From Deltaproteobacteria bacterium (GTDB lineage: Bacteria > Desulfobacterota > Syntrophia > Syntrophales > Smithellaceae), in the NCBI GenBank assembly GCA_025361065.1, contig JANYAY010000058.1:1-42574 (forward strand): DNA of 42,574 nucleotides. Direction: 5' to 3'. Below are positions 23,759 to 31,992 of the stretch, in pieces; position 1 is the first letter of the stretch, and the number at the start of each line of letters is the position of its first letter. The notes beneath the pieces are model-generated. The model searched no databases and had not been told where the DNA came from. It saw only the letters and a list, made by a program, of their open reading frames with translations. A program made the translations under genes and the position numbers.

Positions 23759-25048
23759 ATGAAAGATAAAGAAATCAGCTCTGCGGAATACAAGACAGGT
23801 GGATGGCGGGCACATTATGTCTTAATTGTTTGCACCTTGCTTTATGTGGTCAATTATATGGACAGGCAGGTCTTCTCCGTAATCCTGCAGCCGATGAAAA
23901 TCGATCTGGGATTGACTGATGCGCAATGCGGCCTTGCTTCCACGGTCTTGATTCTCGGCATGGCCTTTTTTTCCTTTCCCATCTCCTATCTCGTTGACCG
24001 CTGGAGCCGCAGGAAGGCGATCGGCATCATGGCCATTCTCTGGAGCGTATTTACCTTTGCCACGGGACTGGCCAGGAATTTCGCCGGTGTTCTGATTCCG
24101 CGCTCCTTTGTGGGCTTAGGCGAAGCCGGTTTTGTGCCCGGCGGCACGGCCATGATCAGCGCATCGTATCCGAAAGAGAAACGGGGCTGGGCCATGGGCA
24201 TATTTCATATCGCCATACCGCTGGGAGCAGCGGCGGGCGTGATTCTGGGGGGTATTCTTTCCGCCAGGATGGGCTGGCGGACACCTTTCCTTTTTTTCGC
24301 CATTCCCGGTGTGATCCTGGGAATTATGGCTTTCTTCATGAAGGATTATAAAACGGTCGACCAACCGCAAAACGCCGGAGGCATGAAAGGCTTTTTTATT
24401 GCACTGGTCGATGTTTTCCGGCTGCCCACGATGCGCTGGTATTATCTGGCATTGGGCATGGCCGTTTTCATGACTTCGTCGGTCTTAGTCTGGCTGCCCA
24501 GTTTACTGATGCGCATTCTGAATATTTCCGAAGCAAAAGCAGGCGTGTTAACAGGCGGAATCGGCCTGGCCGCGATCATCGGCGCCCCGCTGGGGGGATT
24601 TCTTGCCGATTACTGGCAAAAGAAAAATCCGCGCGGGCGGATGTATATTCCGGTCATAGCCTATTTTTTCGGTGGATTGCTGGTGATAATTGCTGTTTTC
24701 ACCCGCTTCAGTCCTCTGGGCATCGGGCTGGCCGTGGTCTACGGCATATTGTCGGCAATGGCCATGCCGGCGATCGCCGCTATCTCACAGGATGTTGTGC
24801 CGGTGGCGCATAAGGGTCTTTCCATGGGGCTCGCCGTCTTTGCGCAATACATGCTGGGAGGTGCCTGGGGACCTTATATTGTGGGCATTGTCTCTGACCG
24901 GCTCGGAGGAGGCACTCAGGGACTGAGTATAGCCGTGATGCTCTGCGGCATATTTGGCATTGTTGCGGCAGTGTTATTTTTTATCGCATCCCGGACCTAT
25001 CCGGAAGATTTAAAGAAAGTGAAGGATGAGGCGATACTGGCGGAATAG
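23759..25048 (+). CDS. MFS transporter (anion:cation symporter-like)
   Basis: About 429 residues with roughly 12 hydrophobic segments. The first helix reads YVLIVCTLLYVVNYMDRQVFSVIL, and the loop 2-3 MFS signature is present as DRWSRRKAIG. Helix 4-5 carries RSFVGLGEAGFVPGGTAMIS, typical of the ACS/spinster-like branch that moves organic anions. The frame opens at 23621, but the codons before 23759 are not membrane-protein-like and the ATG at 23759 follows GGGAGGTGGAG. It probably imports the acid degraded by the preceding cluster, or the amide cut by the peptidase encoded next. The substrate is unknown. The inner-membrane location is clear from the sequence. Confidence 0.88.
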   Translation: MKDKEISSAEYKTGGWRAHYVLIVCTLLYVVNYMDRQVFSVILQPMKIDLGLTDAQCGLASTVLILGMAFFSFPISYLVDRWSRRKAIGIMAILWSVFTFATGLARNFAGVLIPRSFVGLGEAGFVPGGTAMISASYPKEKRGWAMGIFHIAIPLGAAAGVILGGILSARMGWRTPFLFFAIPGVILGIMAFFMKDYKTVDQPQNAGGMKGFFIALVDVFRLPTMRWYYLALGMAVFMTSSVLVWLPSLLMRILNISEAKAGVLTGGIGLAAIIGAPLGGFLADYWQKKNPRGRMYIPVIAYFFGGLLVIIAVFTRFSPLGIGLAVVYGILSAMAMPAIAAISQDVVPVAHKGLSMGLAVFAQYMLGGAWGPYIVGIVSDRLGGGTQGLSIAVMLCGIFGIVAAVLFFIASRTYPEDLKKVKDEAILAE

Positions 25049-25060
25049 GAAAGGGAATTA

Positions 25061-25083
25061 GGCTGAAGGCTGAAGGCTCGAAG
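25061..25083 (+). repeat. short heptamer repeat, second site
   Basis: Three units (GGCTGAA, GGCTGAA, GGCTCGAA) of the same heptamer as at 18422-18473 lie 12 bases after the MFS stop codon. A degenerate remnant (GTGAAGACTGAAGG) lies just before the peptidase start near 25121-25135. The pair of sites suggests a dispersed simple repeat of this genome. Confidence 0.55.
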
Positions 25084-25139
25084 ACCGGCAGGGAACCCCG
25101 GCGAATGCCTGGGTATGACGGTGAAGACTGAAGGATAAA

Positions 25140-26468
25140 ATGATGGATGATAATAAGATAACGGAAGACGCGGTAGCAACATTGAGTCGTTATGTTCAGT
25201 TTGATACGACCAATCCACCCGGCAATGAGATGGTGGCTGCCACCTGGCTTTATGAGCAACTGGTCAGTCGCGGCATAACAAAGGATATCAAAATATATGA
25301 GCCAGTCTCGGGCCGCGGGCTCGTTGTCGCGCGCATTCCCGGTGCGGATAAACTCAAGCCGCTCATGATCAATCATCATATGGATGTGGTTGCCGCCGAT
25401 CCGGCCAAGTGGACTTATCCGCCCTTTAGCGGCACCGTTGCCGACGGCTTTGTCTGGGGACGCGGCACGCTTGATACCAAAGGATTGGGCGTCATTTTTC
25501 TGCTGGCGCTCGATTCACTGATTAAAGAAGGCGTACGCTTTCGTCGTCCGATTATCCTGACGGCTGTACCGGATGAAGAGCCGGGCGGCGATAACGGCAT
25601 GCGCTGGCTTGTGGACAATCACTTAAAAGAAATCGATCCCGAGTGGGTCTGGGATGAAGGCAGCGGAGGACTGAAAGGCGTTTTTGGCAATGATATTATG
25701 TTTGCCATTGCTGTTGCCGAAAAGCAGATTTATCGGGTAAGACTCATTGCCACAGGCGATCCGGGACACGGCTCGATGCCGCATGCCAACAGCGCCAATG
25801 TGACACTGCTTGCCGCTCTTCAACGCATTATTGAGAAACCAAGAGAACTATGCGCCGATCCGGCCGCGATGATGATGTTTAAGTCCCTGGCCGCAACGCA
25901 GAAGTTTCCCGCCTCTTTTCTGCTGAGGCATTTGTCTTGTCCTCCGGTTCTGGCAATTGCCGGCGGAAAGCTGACCGCTGATAAATTCACTAACGCTCTT
26001 TTACGTGATACGGTCAGTCCGAACGTCATCCAAGCGGGCTACCAGATTAATGTTATACCGGAGCAGGCCCAGGCCGAGCTCGACTGCCGTTTGCTTCCCG
26101 GAACGGATGCCCGGGAGTTTCGCCGCTGGCTCGATTGCCGCATAGCCGATGAAAGAATTCGGGTCGAAATGATTCAAAGCTCGCCGCCATCAGGGATTGC
26201 GCCGCCGGATAACCGCTTCTATCAGACGATTCGTGATATTGTCATGCGGCACGTACCGGGTTCCCGGGTGTTTCCGCTTTTGATGGCCGGAGCAACAGAC
26301 GGCCGATACTGGCGGGAGCGTGGCTACCCCGCTTACGGCTTCGCGCCGTTTATCCTGGAGCGCGAAGATGTCGGCCGCGTGCACGGCATCGACGAGCGCA
26401 TTTCCATCGATAACCTGCTTTTGGGAATTAAGATGACAAAAGATATACTGGCAAATCTTTGCGGATAA
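25140..26468 (+). CDS. M20 family metallopeptidase / amidohydrolase
   Basis: 442 residues of the M20 (ArgE/DapE/PM20D1-like) family. First metal ligands are in NHHMDVVAADPAKW, the bridging Asp in WGRGTLDTKGLG, and the catalytic and metal Glu pair in AVPDEEPGGDNG. The dimerisation lid domain follows (GDPGHGSMPHANSAN), then a C-terminal GATDGRYWRERGYPAYGF. The family removes N-acyl groups or hydrolyses dipeptides with two zinc ions. The length fits the long PM20D1/carboxypeptidase-S group better than ArgE. It follows the transporter by 91 bases, so an imported N-acyl amino acid is one possible substrate. That link is inferred. No signal peptide is present, so the enzyme is cytoplasmic. Confidence 0.85.
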   Translation: MMDDNKITEDAVATLSRYVQFDTTNPPGNEMVAATWLYEQLVSRGITKDIKIYEPVSGRGLVVARIPGADKLKPLMINHHMDVVAADPAKWTYPPFSGTVADGFVWGRGTLDTKGLGVIFLLALDSLIKEGVRFRRPIILTAVPDEEPGGDNGMRWLVDNHLKEIDPEWVWDEGSGGLKGVFGNDIMFAIAVAEKQIYRVRLIATGDPGHGSMPHANSANVTLLAALQRIIEKPRELCADPAAMMMFKSLAATQKFPASFLLRHLSCPPVLAIAGGKLTADKFTNALLRDTVSPNVIQAGYQINVIPEQAQAELDCRLLPGTDAREFRRWLDCRIADERIRVEMIQSSPPSGIAPPDNRFYQTIRDIVMRHVPGSRVFPLLMAGATDGRYWRERGYPAYGFAPFILEREDVGRVHGIDERISIDNLLLGIKMTKDILANLCG

Positions 26469-26478
26469 TACAGTAAGA

Positions 26479-26820
26479 TTAGCCATTGCAGCTCAGCGCC
26501 AAGCGAATACATTCCAATCCATCAAGGCCCATATGAACCAGTAAGCCAATGGCGACAAATCGTAACTGGGGTATGGCGAGCATCAGCAGATAAGCGGTAA
26601 TAGCCGGATAAGAATGAAGGGGATGAAAACCGATGCTGCAGCGAAGAGGATCAAAGACCGGATTGGCCAGAAAATGATCCAGATCGACTACCATCGTCAA
26701 TACCATAATACAGGAAAGTCTTATCCATCGATCAGGGAAAGCAAACCTCGCCAGTACGATAGGTGTTATGATATGAAGTGTTAAATGAATGATCAACCAT
26801 GTCATATGGAAATAAATCAT
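26479..26820 (-). CDS. DUF6122-like small membrane protein
   Basis: 113 residues with three or four hydrophobic stretches. The conserved core reads MVVDLDHFLANPVFDP followed by RCSIGFHPLHSY, which I recognise as the DUF6122 signature (DLDH and RCSxxFHPLH). Its function is not known. The Asp/His-rich motif beside a membrane segment suggests metal binding or hydrolase chemistry at the membrane, loosely like YdjM/YfhO-type metal-dependent membrane proteins; this is only a guess. It converges on the peptidase gene with a 10-base gap. It follows the DmeF-type efflux gene in the same direction, separated by 115 bases. The ribosome site is weak (CCAGGAT). Confidence 0.75.
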   Translation of the reverse strand: MIYFHMTWLIIHLTLHIITPIVLARFAFPDRWIRLSCIMVLTMVVDLDHFLANPVFDPLRCSIGFHPLHSYPAITAYLLMLAIPQLRFVAIGLLVHMGLDGLECIRLALSCNG

Positions 26821-26935
26821 ATCCTGGTGGTGGCGTCAACTTCTCTTGGGGGGGGATGTGAGAAGTAAATAAATATGTCCGGTCTTGCCATACATAACCC
26901 CTATTTCGGTACTCATCGCACATTTAAGCAACGCT

Positions 26936-27883
26936 TTAATTTTTACATTCATTAATTTCTATTGTTACGTGCGCTAATTCATGCACCTTATTTAATCGTG
27001 CTTTATATTCTCCAATTGAATAATTTTTTGATGTTACTAAAGCCACAATACAAGAATATTTATTTTGTGCTATTTTCCAAATATGTAAGTCACTTATTTT
27101 TGAATCTCCATCGGATTCGATTTCGTTTTTTATCTCATTAACTATTGAATCATCTACTTCACGTTCCAGCAAAATACCACCTGTATCCCTCAGTAATAAA
27201 AATGACCAGCGAATGATTAAGCCTGCCCCTAGAATTCCTATAAACGGGTCAAGTAAATTGAAATTAAAATATTTAGCTCCCAGTAATGCTGCAATTGCCA
27301 ATACCGAGGTTAAAGCATCTGCCACAACATGCAAATATGCCGACTTAAAATTCCAATCTTCATGATTGTGTTGATGATGAGAACGTTTATCATCTTCAGG
27401 ATGATTGTGTTCATGTTCATGAGAATGACCGCCACTATTGAGAATTGCTGCGCAAACAAGATTTACCAACAATCCTAAAATTGCTACAAACAACGCTTGA
27501 TTGTAATGAATATTCAGAGGATTAATAATTCTTTCCACAGAAGAAAAAATCATTATCACTCCAACAATGCCGAGCACAATAGCACTTGTGTAAGCCCCGA
27601 GAATTTCAATTTTCCATGTTCCGAAAGTAAATGTTTTATCTTTTGCGTATTTTCTTGCCATGATGTATGCAATCAGAGATATTCCCAGGGCAAAGGCATG
27701 AGTTCCCATGTGCCAGCCATCAGCTAGCAATGCCATTGAATTGGAAATCCAACCAAATAATATTTCGGCAATCATTGTGACAAAGGTAATAATCACAACA
27801 ATTAAAGTTCGTTTTTCAATGGCCTTTTTATCAATATTGAATATGTGATGATGTTGCCATAGCTCTATTTGTTCGTTATGCAT
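26936..27883 (-). CDS. dmeF: CDF-family Co/Ni efflux transporter, DmeF type
   Basis: 315 residues, a complete cation diffusion facilitator with six membrane helices and a cytoplasmic C-terminal domain. The N-terminus (LWQHHHIFNIDKKAIEKRT), SMALLADGWHMGTHAFALG and FTFGTWKIEILGAYTSA follow the DmeF branch closely. The first metal site uses the His and Asp of LLADGWHMGTH, the second HVVADALTS. A His-rich loop between helices 4 and 5 carries 11 His in about 25 residues. DmeF exports Co(II)/Ni(II) in exchange for protons. The gene is far more AT-rich than its neighbours, with Lys as AAA and Ile as ATT, so it was probably acquired. The ribosome site is GAGAGGA. A 24-bp palindrome lies in its upstream region, shared with a divergent ribbon-helix-helix gene. 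Confidence 0.88.
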   Translation of the reverse strand: MHNEQIELWQHHHIFNIDKKAIEKRTLIVVIITFVTMIAEILFGWISNSMALLADGWHMGTHAFALGISLIAYIMARKYAKDKTFTFGTWKIEILGAYTSAIVLGIVGVIMIFSSVERIINPLNIHYNQALFVAILGLLVNLVCAAILNSGGHSHEHEHNHPEDDKRSHHQHNHEDWNFKSAYLHVVADALTSVLAIAALLGAKYFNFNLLDPFIGILGAGLIIRWSFLLLRDTGGILLEREVDDSIVNEIKNEIESDGDSKISDLHIWKIAQNKYSCIVALVTSKNYSIGEYKARLNKVHELAHVTIEINECKN

Positions 27884-27956
27884 TTTATAGTCCTCTCGTT
27901 TCTTGCTCTATTTCAACGTCTTTATCTGTGCATATAACTATCTATGTCTATTTAGC

Positions 27957-27980
27957 ATATAGACAGCATGCTGTCTATAT
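27957..27980. promoter_or_regulatory. perfect 24-bp palindrome between dmeF and a small regulator gene
   Basis: Each 12-bp half is ATATAGACAGCA, meeting at a central GCATGC; symmetry is complete over 24 bp. It lies 74 bp upstream of the dmeF start and 9 bp before the -35 box of the divergent gene. An operator for both genes is the simplest reading. Confidence 0.65.
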
Positions 27981-27988
27981 TTTATTTC

Positions 27989-28017
27989 TTGACAGCAAAG
28001 TGCCAACAGTGTAAATT
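27989..28017 (+). promoter_or_regulatory. sigma70-type promoter of the RHH gene
   Basis: TTGACA (27989-27994), 17-bp spacer, TAAATT (28012-28017). Transcription would begin about seven bases after the -10, that is at or next to the ATG at 28024, so the message would be nearly or fully leaderless. Confidence 0.6.
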
Positions 28018-28023
28018 TCAATT

Positions 28024-28194
28024 ATGAAAAAGAAAAATGAAGAATCAATGAAGAAGACCACGATACGAATCCCTCTGGACGCATATAAAAAGATTGCTCA
28101 TTATTGTATTGATAATGATGTTAATGTTCAGGATTTTCTGAAAATGGCAGCTCTGCATTGGATTGACCATAAAATTAATCTGAAAAAAGATTAA
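28024..28194 (+). CDS. 56-residue ribbon-helix-helix protein
   Basis: A small basic protein. KKTTIRIPLDAYKKIAHYC gives the beta strand and first helix, and a second helix follows (VNVQDFLKMAALHWIDHKI). This is the Arc/MetJ-type ribbon-helix-helix layout, where the strand of a dimer enters the DNA major groove. An internal ATG (codon 9) would give a 48-residue form. There is no Shine-Dalgarno before either start, and the promoter at 27989-28017 predicts a leaderless message. The gene is divergent from dmeF with a 24-bp palindrome between them. DmeF operons normally use an RcnR/CsoR-type repressor (DmeR), so an RHH protein in that place would be unusual. It could instead be an orphan antitoxin; no toxin gene adjoins it. 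Composition is AT-rich like dmeF. Confidence 0.65.
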   Translation: MKKKNEESMKKTTIRIPLDAYKKIAHYCIDNDVNVQDFLKMAALHWIDHKINLKKD

Positions 28195-28211
28195 GATTGA
28201 TACTAAGACAA

Positions 28212-28237
28212 GAGACCTACCCCCGTCTCCTGTTTTT
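28212..28237 (+). terminator. weak terminator-like hairpin after the RHH gene
   Basis: GAGAC (28212-28216) pairs with GTCTC (28225-28229) around an 8-base C-rich loop, followed by CTGTTTTT. The stem is short, so its termination strength is doubtful. It lies 18 bases after the RHH stop. Confidence 0.4.
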
Positions 28238-28315
28238 AACGGCAAATCGTCAGGTCTGGCTTTGACTTTTTGAGTGGGGTGCTGAACCCCTATAACCTCG
28301 TTGGGTGTATACTTT

Positions 28316-28343
28316 TTGACGGCAACCCCTTTGAGGATATAAG
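28316..28343 (+). promoter_or_regulatory. promoter of the PAS-LuxR gene
   Basis: TTGACG (28316-28321), 16-bp spacer, TATAAG (28338-28343), about 30 bases before the ATG. A small hairpin GGGGT-gctga-ACCCC lies upstream at about 28277-28290 and might be a binding site. Confidence 0.5.
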
Positions 28344-28373
28344 TCAATAAGCAAAATCAGGAGAGGTGCAAGG

Positions 28374-29321
28374 ATGACGGAAGGCAACAGAAAGAATACT
28401 GACATTTCCAGCCCCAGGCTTTCGTCGGAGATGGCCGAGATAGAAAAGGTCCACAGCCTCATCAGTGACCATGTCCTGGACATGGTCAGTCAGATCAGCC
28501 TGGATGGGATTTTTTTTTATGTCAGCCCGTCTCATGAGAAGGTTCTTGGATTCGAACCCGCGGCACTCCGGGGAACCTGTGCCTATGATCTGGTTCATCC
28601 GGATGATCTGGAGGCGACCTTGTCCATCGTCCGGGCGGGCATCGCGAACCGGACTCCCCTGAAATTCGAATACCAATCGCGGCACCGGGCGGGACATTAC
28701 ATCTGGACGGAAGCGAATGCCAATCCCCTGTTCACTGATGACGGCCGTCTTTGGGGGGCCATTCTTGTCACGCGCGATATTACCCAGCGCAAAGAAGCAG
28801 AGACGGCCCTATGGCAGACGCGCTATGAACTCGAGCAGAAGGTCCGGGAAAGGACTGAAGGGATTCGCCGGCGTCAATTGGAACTGGAGACCAAGAATCG
28901 GGAGCTCGAGGAGCTCAACACCACCTTAAAAATACTCCTGAACCAGAGAGAGAAAGACAAGCGGGACATGGCGGACAATGTCCTGGCAAATGTTCGTGGT
29001 CTCATCCTCCCCTGCATCGACAAAATGAAGTCTCACCGTCTCGATGCCGGTCTTGTGGCCTGTCTTACTGCTATCGAGACGAGCCTTGCCCAAATCGTGT
29101 CGCCCTTTTCCCGCCGGCTCACCTCCCAATATACGCTCTTGACCCCTCGGGAAATCCAGATCGCTTACCTCATCAAGGAAGGCCGTAATTCCAAAGAGAT
29201 AGCCGGACTGCTGGACATCTCTCTGCCTACGATCGAATTCCATCGTCATAACCTCCGACAAAAGCTCGGCATCGACAAGCAAAAGATCAACCTTCGCACC
29301 TATTTGATGACCCTCGATTGA
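28374..29321 (+). CDS. PAS domain LuxR-family transcriptional regulator
   Basis: 315 residues. Residues about 28-140 are a PAS domain of the PAS_3 kind (QISLDGIFFYVSPSHEKVLGF, YDLVHPDDLEATLSIV, then GHYIWTEANANPLF and GAILVTRDITQRKEAE). Residues about 140-200 are a strongly charged coiled coil (EQKVRERTEGIRRRQLELET). The C-terminus is a LuxR/GerE helix-turn-helix: LTPREIQIAYLIKEG, SKEIAGLLDISLPTIEFH, RHNLRQKLGI. No receiver or kinase domain is present, so it is a one-component sensor, cytoplasmic, sensing through the PAS fold. It precedes and points towards a dehydrogenase and an acyl-CoA synthetase gene. Proteins of this build are abundant in Syntrophales-type genomes. The ligand is unknown. 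The ribosome site is GGAGAGG. Confidence 0.88.
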   Translation: MTEGNRKNTDISSPRLSSEMAEIEKVHSLISDHVLDMVSQISLDGIFFYVSPSHEKVLGFEPAALRGTCAYDLVHPDDLEATLSIVRAGIANRTPLKFEYQSRHRAGHYIWTEANANPLFTDDGRLWGAILVTRDITQRKEAETALWQTRYELEQKVRERTEGIRRRQLELETKNRELEELNTTLKILLNQREKDKRDMADNVLANVRGLILPCIDKMKSHRLDAGLVACLTAIETSLAQIVSPFSRRLTSQYTLLTPREIQIAYLIKEGRNSKEIAGLLDISLPTIEFHRHNLRQKLGIDKQKINLRTYLMTLD

Positions 29322-29540
29322 ACCTTATCCCGCCCTTTCTCGGCATGCCCCGTGATACCCTTGGCTTTTACCTATGGATAACCCCATTTTTTTCCCGGGT
29401 TGAGTTCTGGATGGGATCTGTCATGGTAAGGGTATATCATTTCGCTTTTCAGGGATCAGCTTCGTTCTCCGGACAGGTTCCACCAACAAAGTCATCCTGC
29501 GGGCGGGAATCGATATCAACGCCATATCAAGGAGGGTATA

Positions 29541-30356
29541 ATGGAACCATTGTCAGGAAAAAATGTTCTGATCACCGGAGCGGGAAGCGGCATCGGCCGT
29601 TTGATGGCCCACTATTTTGCCGATGAGCGCGCCAATGTCGCCCTGGTCGACATCAATGAGCAGGCCGTAAAAAGTGTCGCCCAGGAGGTTGCGACCAGGA
29701 AGGTCCGAACCTCTCATTATCTCTGCAACATCGCCGACCGGGCGGCTGTGGTTCAGACGGTCGAGAGGATTCGAAAGGATTTCGGACAAATCGATATTCT
29801 TGTCAACAACGCCGGCACCGTCGTCGGCAAATCTTTTTTCGACATCACCATAGAAGAGATGGAACGGACGATGAACATCAATTACTGGGGACATCTCTAC
29901 TTTACAAAAGCGCTCATCGGTGGCATGATTGCACAGGGAAGAGGCGCCATTGTCAATGTCGCCTCTTCCAGCGGTTTGATCGGCATGCCCATGCTTTCAG
30001 CGTATGCCGCGAGCAAATTCGCCGAGGTCGGATTTTCTGAGGCCCTGCGCAGGGAACTCAAAAAATTCGGGCATAAAGGTATCACTGTCACCTGTGTCTG
30101 CCCGTATATCATCGATACGGGGATGTTCAAGGGATTTAAACCCATGCTTTTGAGCCCCGTCCTCAAACCGGAATATGCCGCCAGAAAGATCGTCAACGGC
30201 GCCAAAAAAGGGAAACCCTACGTCATGCTCCCCCCCCACAGCATATACAGTTCGATGATGCTGAAACTCCTCCCGACACACTTGTTCGACCGGATTCTGA
30301 AAATGTCCGGCGCCGAGAAAGCGATGGACTGTTTTGAAGGAAGAAAAGCCTCTTAA
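29541..30356 (+). CDS. short-chain dehydrogenase/reductase
   Basis: 271 residues of the classical SDR fold. The cofactor loop is TGAGSGIG (12-19), followed by LVDIN, whose Asp at the end of beta-2 favours NAD(H). NNAG lies at 89-92, the catalytic Ser near 143 (ASSSG), and Tyr155/Lys159 in YAASK. The C-terminal part (VMLPPHSIYSSMMLKLLPTHLFDRIL) is longer and more hydrophobic than in FabG and looks like the membrane-associated retinol/hydroxysteroid-dehydrogenase branch (RDH10/DHRS-like). It would oxidise or reduce a lipid alcohol or hydroxyacyl group. The gene lies 35 bases before the acyl-CoA synthetase gene and probably shares its message. The ribosome site is AAGGAGGG. Confidence 0.88.
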   Translation: MEPLSGKNVLITGAGSGIGRLMAHYFADERANVALVDINEQAVKSVAQEVATRKVRTSHYLCNIADRAAVVQTVERIRKDFGQIDILVNNAGTVVGKSFFDITIEEMERTMNINYWGHLYFTKALIGGMIAQGRGAIVNVASSSGLIGMPMLSAYAASKFAEVGFSEALRRELKKFGHKGITVTCVCPYIIDTGMFKGFKPMLLSPVLKPEYAARKIVNGAKKGKPYVMLPPHSIYSSMMLKLLPTHLFDRILKMSGAEKAMDCFEGRKAS

Positions 30357-30391
30357 ATACCGGGGCTGATAATAACGGAAAGGAGAGAAAC

Positions 30392-31927
30392 ATGAAATTT
30401 GAATTTGCGAACATCGGGGAAATGGTGGCGACTCAGGCTAAGCGCTACCGGGAAAGAATCGCTATCCGCTATTACGAACGTGATATCACTTACCGTGATC
30501 TGGATGAACAAAGCAACCGGGTGGCAAGTGGTCTTCTTCAACTGGGAGTCCAAAAAGGCGATAGGGTTTGCCTGCTCATGGATAACAGTCCGGAATTTTA
30601 CTATACCTATTTCGGAATTAACAAAATCGGGGCTATTGCCGGTCCGGTCAACTGTTGGTGGCAGACCGGAGAAATCCATTACCTGCTGAACGATTCGGGG
30701 GCGGTGGCAGTGTTTTGCGATCACAACTACCGGGGGCACATCGACAAGATTATCGACGGTACGCCGGCCCTGAAACACGTTATCGAACGTGGGGCAACTG
30801 ATGATCGCTTCCTTCCCTTGGAAAAAATGTTGACGGAGTCGGCCGAACTCCCCGCAGTGGAGATCGGCCTCGATGATGTGTCGACGATCGTCTATACCTC
30901 GGGGACGACGGGCAATCCCAAGGGGGTTTTGCTTACGCACAGGAATATTCTGACCAACTCCTGGCAGGCGAGCCTACTGGCCAATATCGATGAGAACGAC
31001 GTCATCATGTGTTTTCTCCCCCTGTTCCACGTCAACGGGCTGGTCATCACCGGAATCTCCCCTCTGACTCAAGGTTCCCAGATCATCCTGCGCCGGAATT
31101 TTTCCGCCTCCGAGTTCTGGGAATGCGTCGCGAAATATCGCGTCTCGATTTTCAGTGGCGTGCCGACGGTCTATCAGATTCTTCTGAGTACACCGGGTTT
31201 TGAGGGTTTGGACGTGTCCTCGCTCCGTTATGGTGTCTGCGGCGCGGCCCCTATGCCCGTGGAGACCATCCGGAAGTTCGAGGAAACCTTCAACATGATC
31301 ATCGTCGAGGGGTATGGACTGACCGAAAGCACGGCCGGGGCAACGGCCAATCCCATCAATGGCGTCCGGAAAATCGGTTCCATCGGAATCCCTTTCGCGG
31401 ATAGTGAAATAATGATTCTGGACGAAGAGGACAAAGAGGTTCCCCAGGGAGAAGTGGGAGAAATCTGTATTCGGGGCGACAACGTCATGAAGGGGTACTT
31501 CAATAAGCCGGAGGATACCGCCCAGACGCTGCGCGGCGGATGGCTGCACACGGGGGACATGGCCTACCGCGATGAGGATGGTTACCTGTTTATCGTTGAT
31601 CGCAAGAAGGAAATGATCATCCGGGGCGGGGAAAATATCTACCCCAAGGAGTTGGAGGGTATCATTTTCTCCCATCCCCAGGTTGCGGAGGTCGCGGTGG
31701 TCGGTGTCCCCGATGCGATCTACGGAGAAGAGGTCATGGCCTGCCTGGTTCTTCATCCGGGTCAGGTGCTGACGCAAGAAGCATTTCAAGAATGGTGCAA
31801 GGCCAACATGGCGTCTTATAAAGTGCCGAAATACGTCGATATCCGGACAGCGATTCCCAGGAACCTACTGGGAAAGATCCTCAAGAAAGAGCTGAAGGCC
31901 GCCCTGAAGTCGGAGGGGAAAATCTGA
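30392..31927 (+). CDS. long-chain acyl-CoA synthetase
   Basis: 511 residues, ANL superfamily: VYTSGTTGNPKGVLLTH, the EGYGLTEST motif, WLHTGDMAYRDEDGYLFI with the hinge Asp/Arg in DRKKEM, IRGGENIYPKE and the catalytic Lys in NLLGKILKKE. It resembles FadD/menE-like medium to long chain synthetases. Following the SDR gene, it may act on the acid formed from an alcohol or aldehyde. That pathway link is inferred. The ribosome site is GGAAAGGAGAG. The operon ends 20 bases later in a strong terminator. It is one of three acyl-CoA synthetases in the window and is closer in layout to the ligase at 7668 than to the one at 18601. Confidence 0.88.
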   Translation: MKFEFANIGEMVATQAKRYRERIAIRYYERDITYRDLDEQSNRVASGLLQLGVQKGDRVCLLMDNSPEFYYTYFGINKIGAIAGPVNCWWQTGEIHYLLNDSGAVAVFCDHNYRGHIDKIIDGTPALKHVIERGATDDRFLPLEKMLTESAELPAVEIGLDDVSTIVYTSGTTGNPKGVLLTHRNILTNSWQASLLANIDENDVIMCFLPLFHVNGLVITGISPLTQGSQIILRRNFSASEFWECVAKYRVSIFSGVPTVYQILLSTPGFEGLDVSSLRYGVCGAAPMPVETIRKFEETFNMIIVEGYGLTESTAGATANPINGVRKIGSIGIPFADSEIMILDEEDKEVPQGEVGEICIRGDNVMKGYFNKPEDTAQTLRGGWLHTGDMAYRDEDGYLFIVDRKKEMIIRGGENIYPKELEGIIFSHPQVAEVAVVGVPDAIYGEEVMACLVLHPGQVLTQEAFQEWCKANMASYKVPKYVDIRTAIPRNLLGKILKKELKAALKSEGKI

Positions 31928-31946
31928 CTCCGGGAAAAGTAAGATT

Positions 31947-31983
31947 AAAAAGCCCCCGATCCGGAGGATGCGGGGGCTTTTTT
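31947..31983. terminator. strong bidirectional intrinsic terminator
   Basis: A stem of AAAAAGCCCCCG pairs with CGGGGGCTTTTTT around a 12-base loop. T-runs lie on the 3' side of both strands, so it can stop the plus-strand synthetase operon and transcription from the minus-strand kinase gene. Confidence 0.9.
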
Positions 31984-31992
31984 CTATCCTTC

